32,890 nt of DNA. It comes from G020353115 sp964640125 (GTDB lineage Bacteria > Bacteroidota > Bacteroidia > Bacteroidales > VadinHA17). Every line of letters begins with the position of its first letter. Positions within the stretch are counted from its first letter, which is position 1. The position numbers and the translations under genes were made by a program. Under the pieces are notes generated by a model that saw nothing but the letters and a program-made list of their open reading frames with translations, did not search any database and had not been told where the DNA came from. The stretch covers positions 1-32,890 of the forward strand of contig CAZXGG010000041.1 of assembly GCA_964640125.1 (NCBI GenBank), read 5' to 3'. Below, in pieces: positions 7,759-17,303 of this stretch.

Positions 7759-10125
7759 TTAAAAGATCTCTTCATCAACCGCATCGAAATCGTACTCCGG
7801 ATTTTCCTGTTCATATTTTTCGCAATCCAGTTCAATGTTAAACTGGAGTGGTGGCTCAAATTTTTCCGTCTGCAGGATACCGAAAGTTTCATCTTCATAC
7901 ACCTTTTTCAAAAAGATACCGCAGATTGGTAGCGCCATATTTGAACCGGAACCGAGGCTGAGTGCTTCAAAATGGATGCTTCGTTCTTCCCATCCTGTCC
8001 ATACTCCAATGACAAGGCTTGGCGTTATTCCCATGAACCATCCGTCGGATTGGTTTTGTGTTGTTCCGGTTTTCCCACCAATCTGATTCATCAGTTGATA
8101 TTTCCAGCGCAGCCGATTTGCCGTTCCTCCTTTAACCACACCTTCCATCAGGTTCAGCATCAGGTATGCATTTTCCTCGCTGATCGCTTCCTCAATTTTT
8201 GGTTGAAACCGTGAAATAACATTCCCGTTTTTATCTTCAATCCGGGTAACATAAAGCGGTTTGGTATAGACTCCTTTATTGGCAAAAGTAGCATATCCCC
8301 CCACCATTTCCGGTAAAGAAACGATGGAAACGCCAAGAAAGATGGAGTTGACCGGATCGATGTAACTCCGGAAACCCATCTTTTCCATAACCTTTATAAC
8401 AGATTGTGGATTAAATTGTTTCATTAACCATGCAGAGACGTAGTTTTCCGACTGTGCAAGTCCCCACTTCAGGGTGACATTTTTTCCCCAGTAGTCTCTG
8501 GGACCCGTACTTTTGGGTGTCCAGGTTGAATCATTATCCTTGAATGTTTGTGGGACATTGGGAACTTTATCGCAGGGGGAGTAGCCATCCTGCATTGCCA
8601 GGGTATATAGAAAGGGTTTAATGGTGCTGCCGATTTGCCGTTTTTGGGAATTTACTGCATCAAACTTGAAATACCGGAAATCCGGACCACCCACATATGC
8701 ACGTACAAAACCGGTCCTCGGGTCCATGACCATCATTCCCGCCCGGATGAAGTGCTTATAATAAAGGATTGAATCAAGTGGTGACATCAGGGTATCCACT
8801 TCACCGCTCCAGGAAAACACTTTCATTGGCACCGGAGTGTTAAACGCAATGGCGATTGAGTCCTCTGATACACCGGCACTATTCAGGCTTCTGAAGCGAT
8901 CGGTTCGCCGGATGGAAGATTGAATAATCGCTTCAACATCTTCATGATCCAGGTCATTTGAAAAGGGAGGATTTTTGAGTCGACCCAAGCTGATCATGAA
9001 AGTATCCTGAAGATCCTTGCTCAGGTGTTCCACCACCGCTTCCTCAGCGTACTTTTGAAGAACAGAATTAACGGTGGTATAGATCTTCAGTCCATCGCTG
9101 TAAATATTATAATTCGACCCATCGGGTTTTCTATTTTTCCTGCACCATCCATAGAGCGGATTATTCTCCCATTCGTACATTGCATCATCATACTGCTCCT
9201 TTGTAAAGAAGAACCTCCTTTTTGGTTCCGGCTTGATCATGGTGGTTCTCAGGTACTCCCTGAAATAGGTTGCCAGTCCCTGGGTATGCCCTTCCTCTTT
9301 GAAATCGAGTTCAATGGGTAGCAATTTCACGGAGTCATACACCTCCTTCTCCAAATAGCCGTATTTCACCATCTGAGAGAGCACAACGTTTCTTCGTTGC
9401 AGGGTTTCATCATATCGTCGCCTGGGATTGTAATAGGCAGAATTTTTAAGCATCCCCACCAGCATGGCTGACTGCTCAAGGTTAAGGGAGTCCGGTGTGG
9501 TGTTAAAATAGACATAGGCGGCAGAGCGTATACCAACCGCCTGGTAGAGAAAATCGAACACATTCAGGTACATGGTTATAATCTCTTCTTTGGTATAGCT
9601 CCTTTCAAGTTTTACGGCTGTTTGCCACTCCTTGAATTTTGTCACCATAAGCTTTGCTTTCCTAACCAAACCAAGGCGATAATAGACCGTATCTCTCGGA
9701 AACAGGTTTTTTGCCAGCTGCTGTGAAATGGTGCTTCCTCCACCGGACTCTTTCTGTCTCAGGAGTATGGTTCTTACCAGAACCCTTGCCAGTCCTTTCG
9801 GATCAATTCCGGAATGTTTGTAGAAACGGATGTCTTCGTTGGTAATCAAGGCATCCAGAACATAGGGTGATATATCATTATACCCGGTCCAGGTGCGATT
9901 TTGAATGTAGAATTTACCGAGGAGCACCCCATTTTCCGAATAGACTTCTGCAGCCAGGTTATTTTCAGGGTTTTCAAGTTGTTCAAAAGTGGGCATCGGG
10001 CCAAGTTTCTCCTTTGAAATCAGGATGAACAGGATAGTAATACATAGAAAAGGGAAAATATAAATGCCCCAGAACCAGCGTATATAAATTTTATATTTTG
10101 GATTGATGGTCCCCATATTTTTCAT
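7759..10125 (-). CDS. Class A penicillin-binding protein 1A (transglycosylase/transpeptidase)
   Basis: This bifunctional peptidoglycan synthase has 788 residues, normal for class A PBPs. An N-terminal membrane anchor (about residues 15-37) is followed by a GT51 transglycosylase domain with the EDIRFYKHSGID motif containing the catalytic Glu, then GGSTISQQLAKNLF and the KEEIITMYLN motif. The transpeptidase domain shows all three active-site motifs: SxxK as GSTIKP, SxN as SEN in AQSENYVS, and KTG as GGKTGTTQ. The ATG at 10123-10125 is used. An in-frame ATG at 10113-10115 fits the promoter CAAAAATA (10139-10146, minus strand) slightly better in leader length. The C-terminal tail is strongly acidic (EYDFDAVDEEIF). 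Confidence 0.95.
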   Translation of the reverse strand: MKNMGTINPKYKIYIRWFWGIYIFPFLCITILFILISKEKLGPMPTFEQLENPENNLAAEVYSENGVLLGKFYIQNRTWTGYNDISPYVLDALITNEDIRFYKHSGIDPKGLARVLVRTILLRQKESGGGSTISQQLAKNLFPRDTVYYRLGLVRKAKLMVTKFKEWQTAVKLERSYTKEEIITMYLNVFDFLYQAVGIRSAAYVYFNTTPDSLNLEQSAMLVGMLKNSAYYNPRRRYDETLQRRNVVLSQMVKYGYLEKEVYDSVKLLPIELDFKEEGHTQGLATYFREYLRTTMIKPEPKRRFFFTKEQYDDAMYEWENNPLYGWCRKNRKPDGSNYNIYSDGLKIYTTVNSVLQKYAEEAVVEHLSKDLQDTFMISLGRLKNPPFSNDLDHEDVEAIIQSSIRRTDRFRSLNSAGVSEDSIAIAFNTPVPMKVFSWSGEVDTLMSPLDSILYYKHFIRAGMMVMDPRTGFVRAYVGGPDFRYFKFDAVNSQKRQIGSTIKPFLYTLAMQDGYSPCDKVPNVPQTFKDNDSTWTPKSTGPRDYWGKNVTLKWGLAQSENYVSAWLMKQFNPQSVIKVMEKMGFRSYIDPVNSIFLGVSIVSLPEMVGGYATFANKGVYTKPLYVTRIEDKNGNVISRFQPKIEEAISEENAYLMLNLMEGVVKGGTANRLRWKYQLMNQIGGKTGTTQNQSDGWFMGITPSLVIGVWTGWEERSIHFEALSLGSGSNMALPICGIFLKKVYEDETFGILQTEKFEPPLQFNIELDCEKYEQENPEYDFDAVDEEIF

Positions 10126-10138
10126 ATGAATTCACTCT

Positions 10139-10146
10139 CAAAAATA
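10139..10146 (-). promoter_or_regulatory. Bacteroidota -7 promoter element for the PBP1A gene
   Basis: On the minus strand the site reads TATTTTTG, a full TAnnTTTG match. It lies 14 bases upstream of the first ATG (10125) and 24 upstream of the second (10115), so transcription would begin near 10134. This leaves only about 9 bases before the first ATG. Confidence 0.5.
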
Positions 10147-10200
10147 GTAATAAATAGAGAATATGTGATGTAAAATTTGGCAGTATGCTTCCGATTTGTT

Positions 10201-10208
10201 TTACTTTG
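10201..10208 (+). promoter_or_regulatory. Possible -7 promoter element for topA (one mismatch)
   Basis: TTACTTTG differs from TAnnTTTG at one position and lies 35 bases before the topA ATG. It falls within the short divergent intergenic region shared with the PBP1A gene. Support is positional only. Confidence 0.3.
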
Positions 10209-10242
10209 TGAAAGTTTTCACCTGTTCCATTTTCCCATTGTG

Positions 10243-12558
10243 ATGATCGAAAATCTTGTAATTGTTGAATCTCCTGCCAAAGCAAAGACCATTGAAAAAT
10301 TCCTTGGAAAAGATTACACCGTGCAATCATGCTTTGGTCACATCAGGGATCTGGCGAAAAAAAACCTTGGTATTGAAATTAAAAACAATTACCAGCCACA
10401 ATATATTGTATCAGATGATAAAAAAAAGGTTGTTTCGGAGCTGAAAAAGTATGCCACTGATTCCCGTATTGTTTGGCTGGCTTCCGATGAAGATCGTGAG
10501 GGGGAAGCCATCGCCTGGCATCTTTGTGAAGTACTGAAGCTCAAACCCGAAAACACCAGACGGATTGTGTTTCATGAAATAACCGAAAATGCTATTCAGC
10601 AGTCCATACGTGAACCCAGGGGAATAAACAAGAATCTGGTGAATGCCCAGCAGGCCCGTCGTGTGCTTGACCGCCTGGTTGGTTTTGAGCTTTCTCCGAT
10701 TTTGTGGAAAAAAGTACAGCCTGCATTGTCTGCAGGACGGGTTCAATCGGTTGCTGTCCGGTTGTTGGTCGAACGGGAAAGGGAAATAATATCCTTTAGA
10801 ACCAGTTCTTCCTATCGTGTTGTTGCACTTTTCCTGTTCGCGGATGAGACGGGTGAAAAGAAGTCACTCAAAGCTGAACTGTCAGAACGATTCCCAACCA
10901 GAGAAGAGACCCTTGATTTTCTGGGTAAATGCATCCGTGCAAACTACAGAATTGTCGATATTTCAACCAGGCCATCCACCAAATCACCCGCTCCCCCATT
11001 TACCACATCCACCCTGCAACAGGAGGCGAGCAGAAAATTAGGATTTTCCGTTTCACAAACCATGTCGGTTGCCCAGCGACTCTATGAGTCAGGAAAAATC
11101 ACCTATATGAGAACCGACTCTGTGAATCTGTCAAACCTCGCTCTGGGTACGGCAAAAAAAGTAATTGGGCAAGAGTATGGGGACAACTATATAAAAATCA
11201 GAAAGTTCAAAACAAAATCAAAGGGCGCCCAGGAAGCACATGAAGCCATTCGGCCAACGTTTATCGCCAATAAAGATATCCCGGGTAATGTACAGGAAAA
11301 AAGGTTGTACGATCTCATCTGGAAACGGACCGTTGCATCACAAATGAGTGATGCGCAAATTGAGAAAACAACTGTAACCATTGATATTTCAAGCGCTGAT
11401 GAGAATTTCATTGCCACCGGTGAAGTAATTACCTTCGACGGATTCCTGAAAGTTTACTTTGAATCACGCGATGAGGAAGGAGAAGAAAACGGCAGAGCCA
11501 TGCTCCCCCCGGTTCAGCTTCAGCAGGAGCTTACCTGTGATTCGATCACCGCAACTGAAAAATTTACTCCACCCCCTTTACGTTATACGGAAGCTACCCT
11601 GGTTAAAAAACTGGAAGAACTTGGGATCGGCAGACCTTCTACCTATGCCCCCACAATCTCAACCATACAGAACAGGGGATATGTGGTAAAGGAAGACAGA
11701 CCGGGAATAAACAGAGAGGTTCATCTAATTACATTGAAGGATGAGGAGATCCGGGAGGAGAAAAAAACGGAATATGTGGGTCGGGAGAAAGGAAAATTGT
11801 TTCCAAATAACATCGGTATCATTGTTAATGATTTCCTGGTTGAACATTTTGAAGACATCATCAATTATCATTTTACGGCAAGGATTGAAAAAGAGTTTGA
11901 TGAGATTGCTGTTGGCAAACTGGTCTGGACAGAAATGATTGATGCCTTCTATAGCTCCTTTCACAAAAAGGTGGAGACTACCCTGGAACGTTCCGAAAAG
12001 AAAAAAGGGGAGCGGTACCTTGGTGAAGATCCCGTTACAGGGAGAAAGGTATTCGTTAAAATGGGAAGATATGGGCCCATTGCCCAGCTGGGTGACAGCC
12101 AGGAGGAAGAGAAGCCAAAGTTTGCGAGCCTTATCAAGGGACAACTGATCGAAAATATCACGCTGAAAGAAGCACTGGAACTGTTTAAATTACCCAGAAT
12201 CATTGGCACCTTTGAAGGAAAGGAACTGTTGATTGGTCTGGGTAAATTCGGACCATATGTCCGGCATGAAGGCAAATTTTATTCCCTGAAAAAAGGGATT
12301 GATGATCCACTTACCATTAAGGCAGATCGTGCCATAGAACTGATCGGTGAAAAGAGAGAAGCGGATCAGAAGAGGATCATAAAAACCTTTGCTGAAGATC
12401 CAGATCTACTGGTTCTCCGCGGGCGGTATGGACCCTACATCTCTTTCCAGAAGAAAAATTACAAAATCCCGCGGAAAATGGATCCTGAAAAATTGGGGTA
12501 TAGCGATTGCAAAGAGATCATTGAACGGCATGATAAATCGGAAAAATCTAAAAATTGA
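10243..12558 (+). CDS. topA: DNA topoisomerase I (type IA)
   Basis: TopA relaxes negative supercoils by transient single-strand cleavage. The product is 771 residues from the ATG at 10243 (MIENLVIVESPAKAKTIEKFLG). The reading frame is open 66 bases further upstream, but that part is not family-like. The TOPRIM domain is marked by VIVESPAKAKT and the acidic triad region ASDEDREGEAIAWHL. The catalytic tyrosine is in KITYMRTDSVNLS near residue 291. GIGRPSTYAPTIS is also conserved. The C-terminus carries three Topo_C repeats with MGRYGPI, LGKFGPYV and GRYGPYI, and no Cys4 zinc ribbons. Its stop is 2 bases before the next ATG, so the arginase-fold protein downstream is probably translationally coupled. 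Confidence 0.96.
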   Translation: MIENLVIVESPAKAKTIEKFLGKDYTVQSCFGHIRDLAKKNLGIEIKNNYQPQYIVSDDKKKVVSELKKYATDSRIVWLASDEDREGEAIAWHLCEVLKLKPENTRRIVFHEITENAIQQSIREPRGINKNLVNAQQARRVLDRLVGFELSPILWKKVQPALSAGRVQSVAVRLLVEREREIISFRTSSSYRVVALFLFADETGEKKSLKAELSERFPTREETLDFLGKCIRANYRIVDISTRPSTKSPAPPFTTSTLQQEASRKLGFSVSQTMSVAQRLYESGKITYMRTDSVNLSNLALGTAKKVIGQEYGDNYIKIRKFKTKSKGAQEAHEAIRPTFIANKDIPGNVQEKRLYDLIWKRTVASQMSDAQIEKTTVTIDISSADENFIATGEVITFDGFLKVYFESRDEEGEENGRAMLPPVQLQQELTCDSITATEKFTPPPLRYTEATLVKKLEELGIGRPSTYAPTISTIQNRGYVVKEDRPGINREVHLITLKDEEIREEKKTEYVGREKGKLFPNNIGIIVNDFLVEHFEDIINYHFTARIEKEFDEIAVGKLVWTEMIDAFYSSFHKKVETTLERSEKKKGERYLGEDPVTGRKVFVKMGRYGPIAQLGDSQEEEKPKFASLIKGQLIENITLKEALELFKLPRIIGTFEGKELLIGLGKFGPYVRHEGKFYSLKKGIDDPLTIKADRAIELIGEKREADQKRIIKTFAEDPDLLVLRGRYGPYISFQKKNYKIPRKMDPEKLGYSDCKEIIERHDKSEKSKN

Positions 12559-12560
12559 TC

Positions 12561-13727
12561 ATGACAACAATGGATCTAAATGACTATTTCCGGCCGGTCA
12601 GTTTTGAAAAGCCAGACCATTCCTTTCTAAATCAAAAGAACACGGTGGGCCGAAACATCACCATTCATACACCCAATAATCCCATCGGGGATATTACCCC
12701 ATACAACATTGCCATTCTTGGTATTCCCGAAGAGCGGAATTCTCCCAATAAGGGTTCAGCTAAGGCACCGGACAGGATCAGGGGAAAACTCTACCAGCTA
12801 TACCGGTTCCCTCCGAAAGTGAAACTGATCGATCTGGGGAATCTTATTCCCGGCACCTCTCCCCAGGATACCTATTTTGGGATATCCGACCTTCTTTTTG
12901 AACTGACAAACAAAAACATCTTTCCCATCCTTCTGGGGGGAAGTCAGGACCTCACCTATGGTGCATACCTGGCCAGTGAGAAAATGAAAAAACCGATGAA
13001 CCTGGTAACGATTGATTCACGGATTGATTTGTCGGGCCGTGAGGATGAGTTTACTTCACAAACCTACCTGCATAAAATCCTTACGGGAAGTTACCTTCAC
13101 GATTACACCAACATTGGTCATCAGATCTATTTCAGCGATCAGGATGATCTTGATTTCCTTAAAAAATCGTTTTTTAATGCCATCCGGCTTGGGGTTGCGC
13201 GTTCTGCCATGTCAGAAATGGAACCGATTTTACGTGATGCTACCATGATCAGCCTGGATATCTGTTCTATCAGGCAATCGGATGCTCCGGGTCACTTTAG
13301 TGCTACACCCAATGGTTTTTATGGAGAAGAAATGTGTAAATTATCCATGTATGCCGGATTGAGTGATCGCCTCTCAGTACTTGGTATTTTCGAAGTGAAT
13401 CCCGATTATGATATCAACCATCAAACATCCCACCTGTCAGCCCAGTCCCTTTGGTATTTTATCGACGGATTTGCCAATAAAAAAACAGAACAACCACGCG
13501 ATAACGCCAGGGAGTTCAGAGAGTATATCGTTCACCTGAATGAGATTGACCAGGATCTTGTTTTTTATAAAAGTATACAGACCAACCGGTGGTGGATAAA
13601 AACCCCTTCACTGAAACAACAATCCGGCTTTCCTGAATTCATTTCCTGTTCTTATGAAGATTATCAAAAGGCAAGTAATCAGGAAATTCCGGACAGGTGG
13701 TGGAAGGCTTATCAAAAATTCAACTGA
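12561..13727 (+). CDS. Arginase/formimidoylglutamase-fold protein with degenerate metal site (probable pseudoenzyme)
   Basis: The 388-residue protein has the ureohydrolase layout, but its metal-binding motifs are altered. The usual GG(D/E)H motif is GGSQD, so the first His ligand is Gln129. DxHxD is DSRID, with Asp152 and Asp156 kept and His replaced by Arg154. SxDxDxxDP is SLDICSIRQ, with Asp233 kept and the second Asp replaced by Cys235. Three of the six manganese ligands of canonical arginases are therefore lost, so hydrolysis of a guanidino or formimino substrate is unlikely. N-terminal extension and the long C-terminal tail exceed the usual 300-320 residues. The start is ATG 12561, with 12570 as an alternative. 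It lies between topA and the T9SS cluster. Automated pipelines would probably name it formimidoylglutamase. The true role is unknown. Confidence 0.8.
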   Translation: MTTMDLNDYFRPVSFEKPDHSFLNQKNTVGRNITIHTPNNPIGDITPYNIAILGIPEERNSPNKGSAKAPDRIRGKLYQLYRFPPKVKLIDLGNLIPGTSPQDTYFGISDLLFELTNKNIFPILLGGSQDLTYGAYLASEKMKKPMNLVTIDSRIDLSGREDEFTSQTYLHKILTGSYLHDYTNIGHQIYFSDQDDLDFLKKSFFNAIRLGVARSAMSEMEPILRDATMISLDICSIRQSDAPGHFSATPNGFYGEEMCKLSMYAGLSDRLSVLGIFEVNPDYDINHQTSHLSAQSLWYFIDGFANKKTEQPRDNAREFREYIVHLNEIDQDLVFYKSIQTNRWWIKTPSLKQQSGFPEFISCSYEDYQKASNQEIPDRWWKAYQKFN

Positions 13728-13900
13728 ACCCGTTGATTATTAATCCAATGATTTATTCTCCTATCCGCTTGAAGTAAATCCACCTGGGGGAGAAAAAATT
13801 CACCTTTTCAAGGAAACTTTATTTGGTAATTTGAGTATAAAGGATTAATCCCGGGTGGGTTATCAACATTAATCTGTGAACAAAATTTGTTTCAGAATGA

Positions 13901-13908
13901 TATTTTTG
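13901..13908 (+). promoter_or_regulatory. Bacteroidota -7 promoter element for the T9SS cluster
   Basis: TATTTTTG is a full TAnnTTTG match in the 253-base gap before porP, giving a leader of about 69 bases. A perfect short palindrome AACAAA-N-TTTGTT (13879-13891) lies just upstream, centred near -27, and could be an operator, although AT-rich palindromes are common by chance. The rest of this gap shows no coding signal. Confidence 0.5.
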
Positions 13909-13980
13909 TTTATTTTACTGTTTCCATTTCTTCGGAACCATTGATATCCCGAGGTAAAGATAAACTTTAATAGATTCCTA

Positions 13981-14931
13981 ATGCGCACTGCTTTTTCTAT
14001 CATTTTCGGCTTTGTTTTCGTCATGATCGCTTTTTCTCAACAAGATCCGACGTATAGCCAACCCATGTTTAATCAGATGGCATTTAACCCTGGTTATGCA
14101 GGAGGCAGTGACATGGTCTGTTTTTCTCTCCTGACAAGACAGCAATGGGTTGGGTTCGAAGGAGCTCCTTCCACAACCATGCTAACTGCAAACATGCCTT
14201 TCAAGGTTTTTGGTATCTCCAGTGGGGCGGGACTTACCCTCATGAGTGACCAGATTGGGTTTGAGAATAACTTAAGTCTTGCTCTTTCTTATGCCTACCG
14301 TCAGGATATAGGTAATGGAAAGCTGGGTATTGGTATAAATCTGGGTATGTTTAATAAGGCTTTGAAACCAAATTGGAAGATTATTACCGAAACCGGAGAT
14401 GAAGGTTCCCCAAGTGATGATCCATTAATCCCCGAAAACGATGAAAGTGTAATTGCCTTTGACCTTGGATTTGGCCTATATTACAAAATGGATGATCTGT
14501 ACGTTGGAATTTCCACCACGCATTTGAATGAAGGAAAACTGAAATATGCTTCCACCTCAGGAGTATCTTACTTAAAGCGCCAATACTACCTGATCGCCGG
14601 CTATACATTGCCTTTCGGGAAGCCTTTGTTTGAGGTAACACCCTCCATTTTCCTCTATTCTGATGGAAAAACATCACAAATCAGTATAAATACGATGGTT
14701 TTATACAATAAAAAATTTTGGGGAGGCGTTTCTTACAGAGCCGGTGACGCAATTACCGGTATGATCGGTATTGAATTGTTTAACGGACTGCGTATTGGTT
14801 ATGCGTATGATTTTACAACTTCTGATATCAGAAAAAACAGTAACGGAACCCATGAATTCATGATTGGCTATTGTTTTAATCTCAGTCTTGACAGGAGTCC
14901 GCAACGCTATAAAAGTGTTAGATTTTTATGA
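13981..14931 (+). CDS. porP: PorP/SprF family type IX secretion outer-membrane protein
   Basis: The 316-residue protein begins with a signal peptide (about residues 1-20, cleavage likely after AFSQ) and then QQDPTYSQPMFNQMAFNPGYAG, the characteristic PorP/SprF opening. It continues with RQQWVGFEGAPSTTMLTANMPF and alternating strands ending in GYAYDFTTSDIRKNSNGTHEFMIGY, typical of an outer-membrane beta-barrel. PorP/SprF proteins work with the T9SS to attach or export specific cargo such as gliding adhesins. It is the first gene of the cluster and is followed 47 bases later by gldK, an order common in Bacteroidota. Because genomes often hold several paralogues, the symbol is a family label. 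Confidence 0.93.
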   Translation: MRTAFSIIFGFVFVMIAFSQQDPTYSQPMFNQMAFNPGYAGGSDMVCFSLLTRQQWVGFEGAPSTTMLTANMPFKVFGISSGAGLTLMSDQIGFENNLSLALSYAYRQDIGNGKLGIGINLGMFNKALKPNWKIITETGDEGSPSDDPLIPENDESVIAFDLGFGLYYKMDDLYVGISTTHLNEGKLKYASTSGVSYLKRQYYLIAGYTLPFGKPLFEVTPSIFLYSDGKTSQISINTMVLYNKKFWGGVSYRAGDAITGMIGIELFNGLRIGYAYDFTTSDIRKNSNGTHEFMIGYCFNLSLDRSPQRYKSVRFL

Positions 14932-14978
14932 TTTATGAAAAAAATTAGTTTACTTGCATATATAAAATTAATTGTCTT

Positions 14979-16313
14979 ATGAAAAAGTTACTTTTTTACA
15001 GCATTGTTCTGACAGTTGTCCTGAGCGGCTGTGGTAAAGGATCCTATAATGGGGAACTGGTTGGGGTACAAGGCAGAAAAAAATGGTATGAACCCGATCC
15101 GTACGGATTGGTTTTTGTACCTCAGGGTAGCTTCAACGTGGGACCAAGTGACGAAGATGTTGCTTTTGCGATGAATTCATTATCCAAGACAGTAACCGTT
15201 GATGCGTTTTGGATGGATGAGACAGAAATAACCAATAATGAATACAGACAATTTGTATATTATGTCCGTGATTCCATTTTACGATACAAGTTGGGAAATG
15301 CTCAGATTGAAGGATTTTTCGCTGTAGACGAGAACGGGGATGAATATGACCCCCCGTTCCTGAACTGGGAAACAGAGATTGACTACGAAAATGAAGAGAT
15401 CCGGGATATTGCTGAAGAGATGTATTACTCCGAGAATGAGAGATTTTATAGAAGAAAAGAGGTGGATACACGCAAGCTTATCTATAGCTATTTCTGGGTA
15501 GATCTCAAACAGGCTGCGAAAGAATCCAGCCGGTATAACTACGAAACCCAGTCTTATGAAGGTGACTTTTATAACAACAGGGGAGAACGAGGACCTATCG
15601 TTGACCGCTCCTCGTTCATCATGCATGATGAAGTACCCTGCTATCCCGATACGCTGGTCTGGATCAGGGACTTTACCTACGCCTATAATGAACCGTGGGC
15701 AAACATGTATTTCTGGCACCCATCGTACGACGACTATCCGGTGGTTGGTGTGACCTGGAAACAAGCTTCTGCTTTCAGCATCTGGCGTACAAAATTTCTG
15801 AATGATTATCTCGCCACTCAGGGTGGTTACTTTGTCCAGGAATACAGGTTGCCACTCGAAACCGAATGGGAGTATGCCGCCCGTGGAGGACTTGACCTGG
15901 GAATGTACCCCTGGGGCGGACTCTATACCAGAAATGATGAGGGATGTTTTCTGGCAAACTTTAAACCCCTTCGTGGTAATTATATCGATGACGGTGCCCT
16001 GGTGACAGCAAAAGTTGGTTCATATGGTCCCAATGAATTCGGGCTGTATGATATGGCAGGTAATGTAGCGGAATGGACTATCAGTGCTTATGATGAATCA
16101 GCATATGTCTTCACTCACGACATGAATCCCGACTATAAATACAATGCATTACCCGATGATCCGGTTGTAATGAAGAGAAAAGTAATCCGTGGTGGCTCCT
16201 GGAAAGATGTCGCTTACTTCCTGCAGAACTCCTCCCGGACTTACGAATATCAGGATTCATCCAAATCATTTATCGGGTTCAGAAACGTAAGATCCTATAT
16301 GGGCTACAATTAA
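14979..16313 (+). CDS. gldK: Type IX secretion lipoprotein GldK/PorK
   Basis: GldK/PorK forms, with GldN, the periplasmic ring attached to the outer membrane in the T9SS. The 444-residue protein has a lipoprotein signal with lipobox VLSGC (Cys19) and then an FGE/SUMF1-type domain: LVFVPQGSFNVGPS, VDAFWMDETEITNNEYRQFV, YPVVGVTWKQASAFSIWRT, YRLPLETEWEYAARGG, EFGLYDMAGNVAEWT and a closing RGGSWKD with GFRNVR. The FGE-like fold is structural here rather than an active formylglycine-generating enzyme. A charged insertion (about residues 95-215) separates the first two conserved blocks, as in known GldK proteins. It is followed by gldL, gldM and gldN in the standard order. Confidence 0.95.
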   Translation: MKKLLFYSIVLTVVLSGCGKGSYNGELVGVQGRKKWYEPDPYGLVFVPQGSFNVGPSDEDVAFAMNSLSKTVTVDAFWMDETEITNNEYRQFVYYVRDSILRYKLGNAQIEGFFAVDENGDEYDPPFLNWETEIDYENEEIRDIAEEMYYSENERFYRRKEVDTRKLIYSYFWVDLKQAAKESSRYNYETQSYEGDFYNNRGERGPIVDRSSFIMHDEVPCYPDTLVWIRDFTYAYNEPWANMYFWHPSYDDYPVVGVTWKQASAFSIWRTKFLNDYLATQGGYFVQEYRLPLETEWEYAARGGLDLGMYPWGGLYTRNDEGCFLANFKPLRGNYIDDGALVTAKVGSYGPNEFGLYDMAGNVAEWTISAYDESAYVFTHDMNPDYKYNALPDDPVVMKRKVIRGGSWKDVAYFLQNSSRTYEYQDSSKSFIGFRNVRSYMGYN

Positions 16314-16354
16314 TATCAAATACTTCAAAAAATAATCATCAAAAATTCACAACT

Positions 16355-17257
16355 ATGAATATTACTGAATTAGTTCAAAGTAGCGGATGGAAAAACTTCA
16401 TGGCCAAACTGTATGGTTTGGGTGCTTCTGTTGTTATTGTTGGTGCACTTTTTAAAATCCAGCACTGGCCACTGGCAGGTACATTTCTGACCCTTGGTCT
16501 GCTGACAGAGGCTACAATTTTCTTTTTCTCTGCATTTGAACCTCTCCATGAAGAGGTCGACTGGACTCTGGTTTATCCGGAACTGGCAGGCATGGGTGAT
16601 GAGGAAGAAATTACCCAATACAAAGGACCATCCCGTGGAGGTTCATCAGCCCTTGAAAAATTCGATTCGTTGATTGAAAGCGCTGAGATCACTCCTGAAC
16701 TTTTCCGAAAACTAGGACAAGGATTAAACAACCTGAATGAAACAACGGCTAAATTGTCCGATATTTCTGATGCATCCGTGGCTACAAACGAATATGTATC
16801 CAGTGTCAGGAACGCCGCTACTTCCGTCAATTCATATACAGAATCCTATGTGGACTCCACAAAGGAACTGAAAGAATCGGTTGGTAGGTTGTCTGATTCC
16901 TATGATAAAACATCCAACCTGATTGAAGAATCCGGAAGAAATTATGCTCAACTTTCGGAATCCTTCTCCAGCATTCAGGATGGCAGCAAATCTTACAGCA
17001 ATCAGCTGGAAGTACTCAACAAGAACCTCACGGCGCTGAATGCAGTATATGAACTGCAGCTGCAGAATTCAAACGAACACCTGAAAGCAACCGAAGCCCT
17101 CTATTCCGGTCTTGACCAGATGATGGAAGACCTGAAAGATTCAGCAGAAGATTCTAAACGATACCGGGATGAAGTGGCTAAACTCAGTGATAACCTCTCT
17201 GCTCTGAACACGATTTATGGCAATATGCTTGCTGCCATGAATGTTATGGTTAAATAA
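16355..17257 (+). CDS. gldL: Type IX secretion inner-membrane motor protein GldL/PorL
   Basis: GldL pairs with GldM to form the proton-driven motor of the T9SS. The 300-residue protein has two N-terminal membrane helices (about residues 18-34 and 43-61), separated by KIQHWPLAG. An acidic residue lies inside the second helix (Glu52) and another at its end (Glu62), where the family keeps the glutamate needed for proton use. The rest is a cytoplasmic region rich in Ser/Asn/Glu with heptad-like repeats (residues 110-300), probably coiled coil. It lies 41 bases after gldK and 46 before gldM. Confidence 0.95.
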   Translation: MNITELVQSSGWKNFMAKLYGLGASVVIVGALFKIQHWPLAGTFLTLGLLTEATIFFFSAFEPLHEEVDWTLVYPELAGMGDEEEITQYKGPSRGGSSALEKFDSLIESAEITPELFRKLGQGLNNLNETTAKLSDISDASVATNEYVSSVRNAATSVNSYTESYVDSTKELKESVGRLSDSYDKTSNLIEESGRNYAQLSESFSSIQDGSKSYSNQLEVLNKNLTALNAVYELQLQNSNEHLKATEALYSGLDQMMEDLKDSAEDSKRYRDEVAKLSDNLSALNTIYGNMLAAMNVMVK

Positions 17258-17303
17258 CATTAGATATTGATTATATAACTTTAATTAAACCCTCTATTCA
17301 GTT

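Noticed and set aside
7705..7932. Plus-strand 75-residue open frame antisense to the PBP1A end
   Set aside because: It lies mainly within the PBP1A gene in the opposite strand, starts with GTG and shows no recognisable motif, so it is probably a shadow frame.
12561..13727. Active formimidoylglutamase or arginase
   Set aside because: Three of six metal ligands are substituted (Gln129, Arg154, Cys235), so activity is not supported by the sequence.
15802..16313. GldK FGE domain as an active sulfatase-modifying enzyme
   Set aside because: The lipoprotein signal, the charged insertion and the gldLMN context identify GldK, where the fold is structural.
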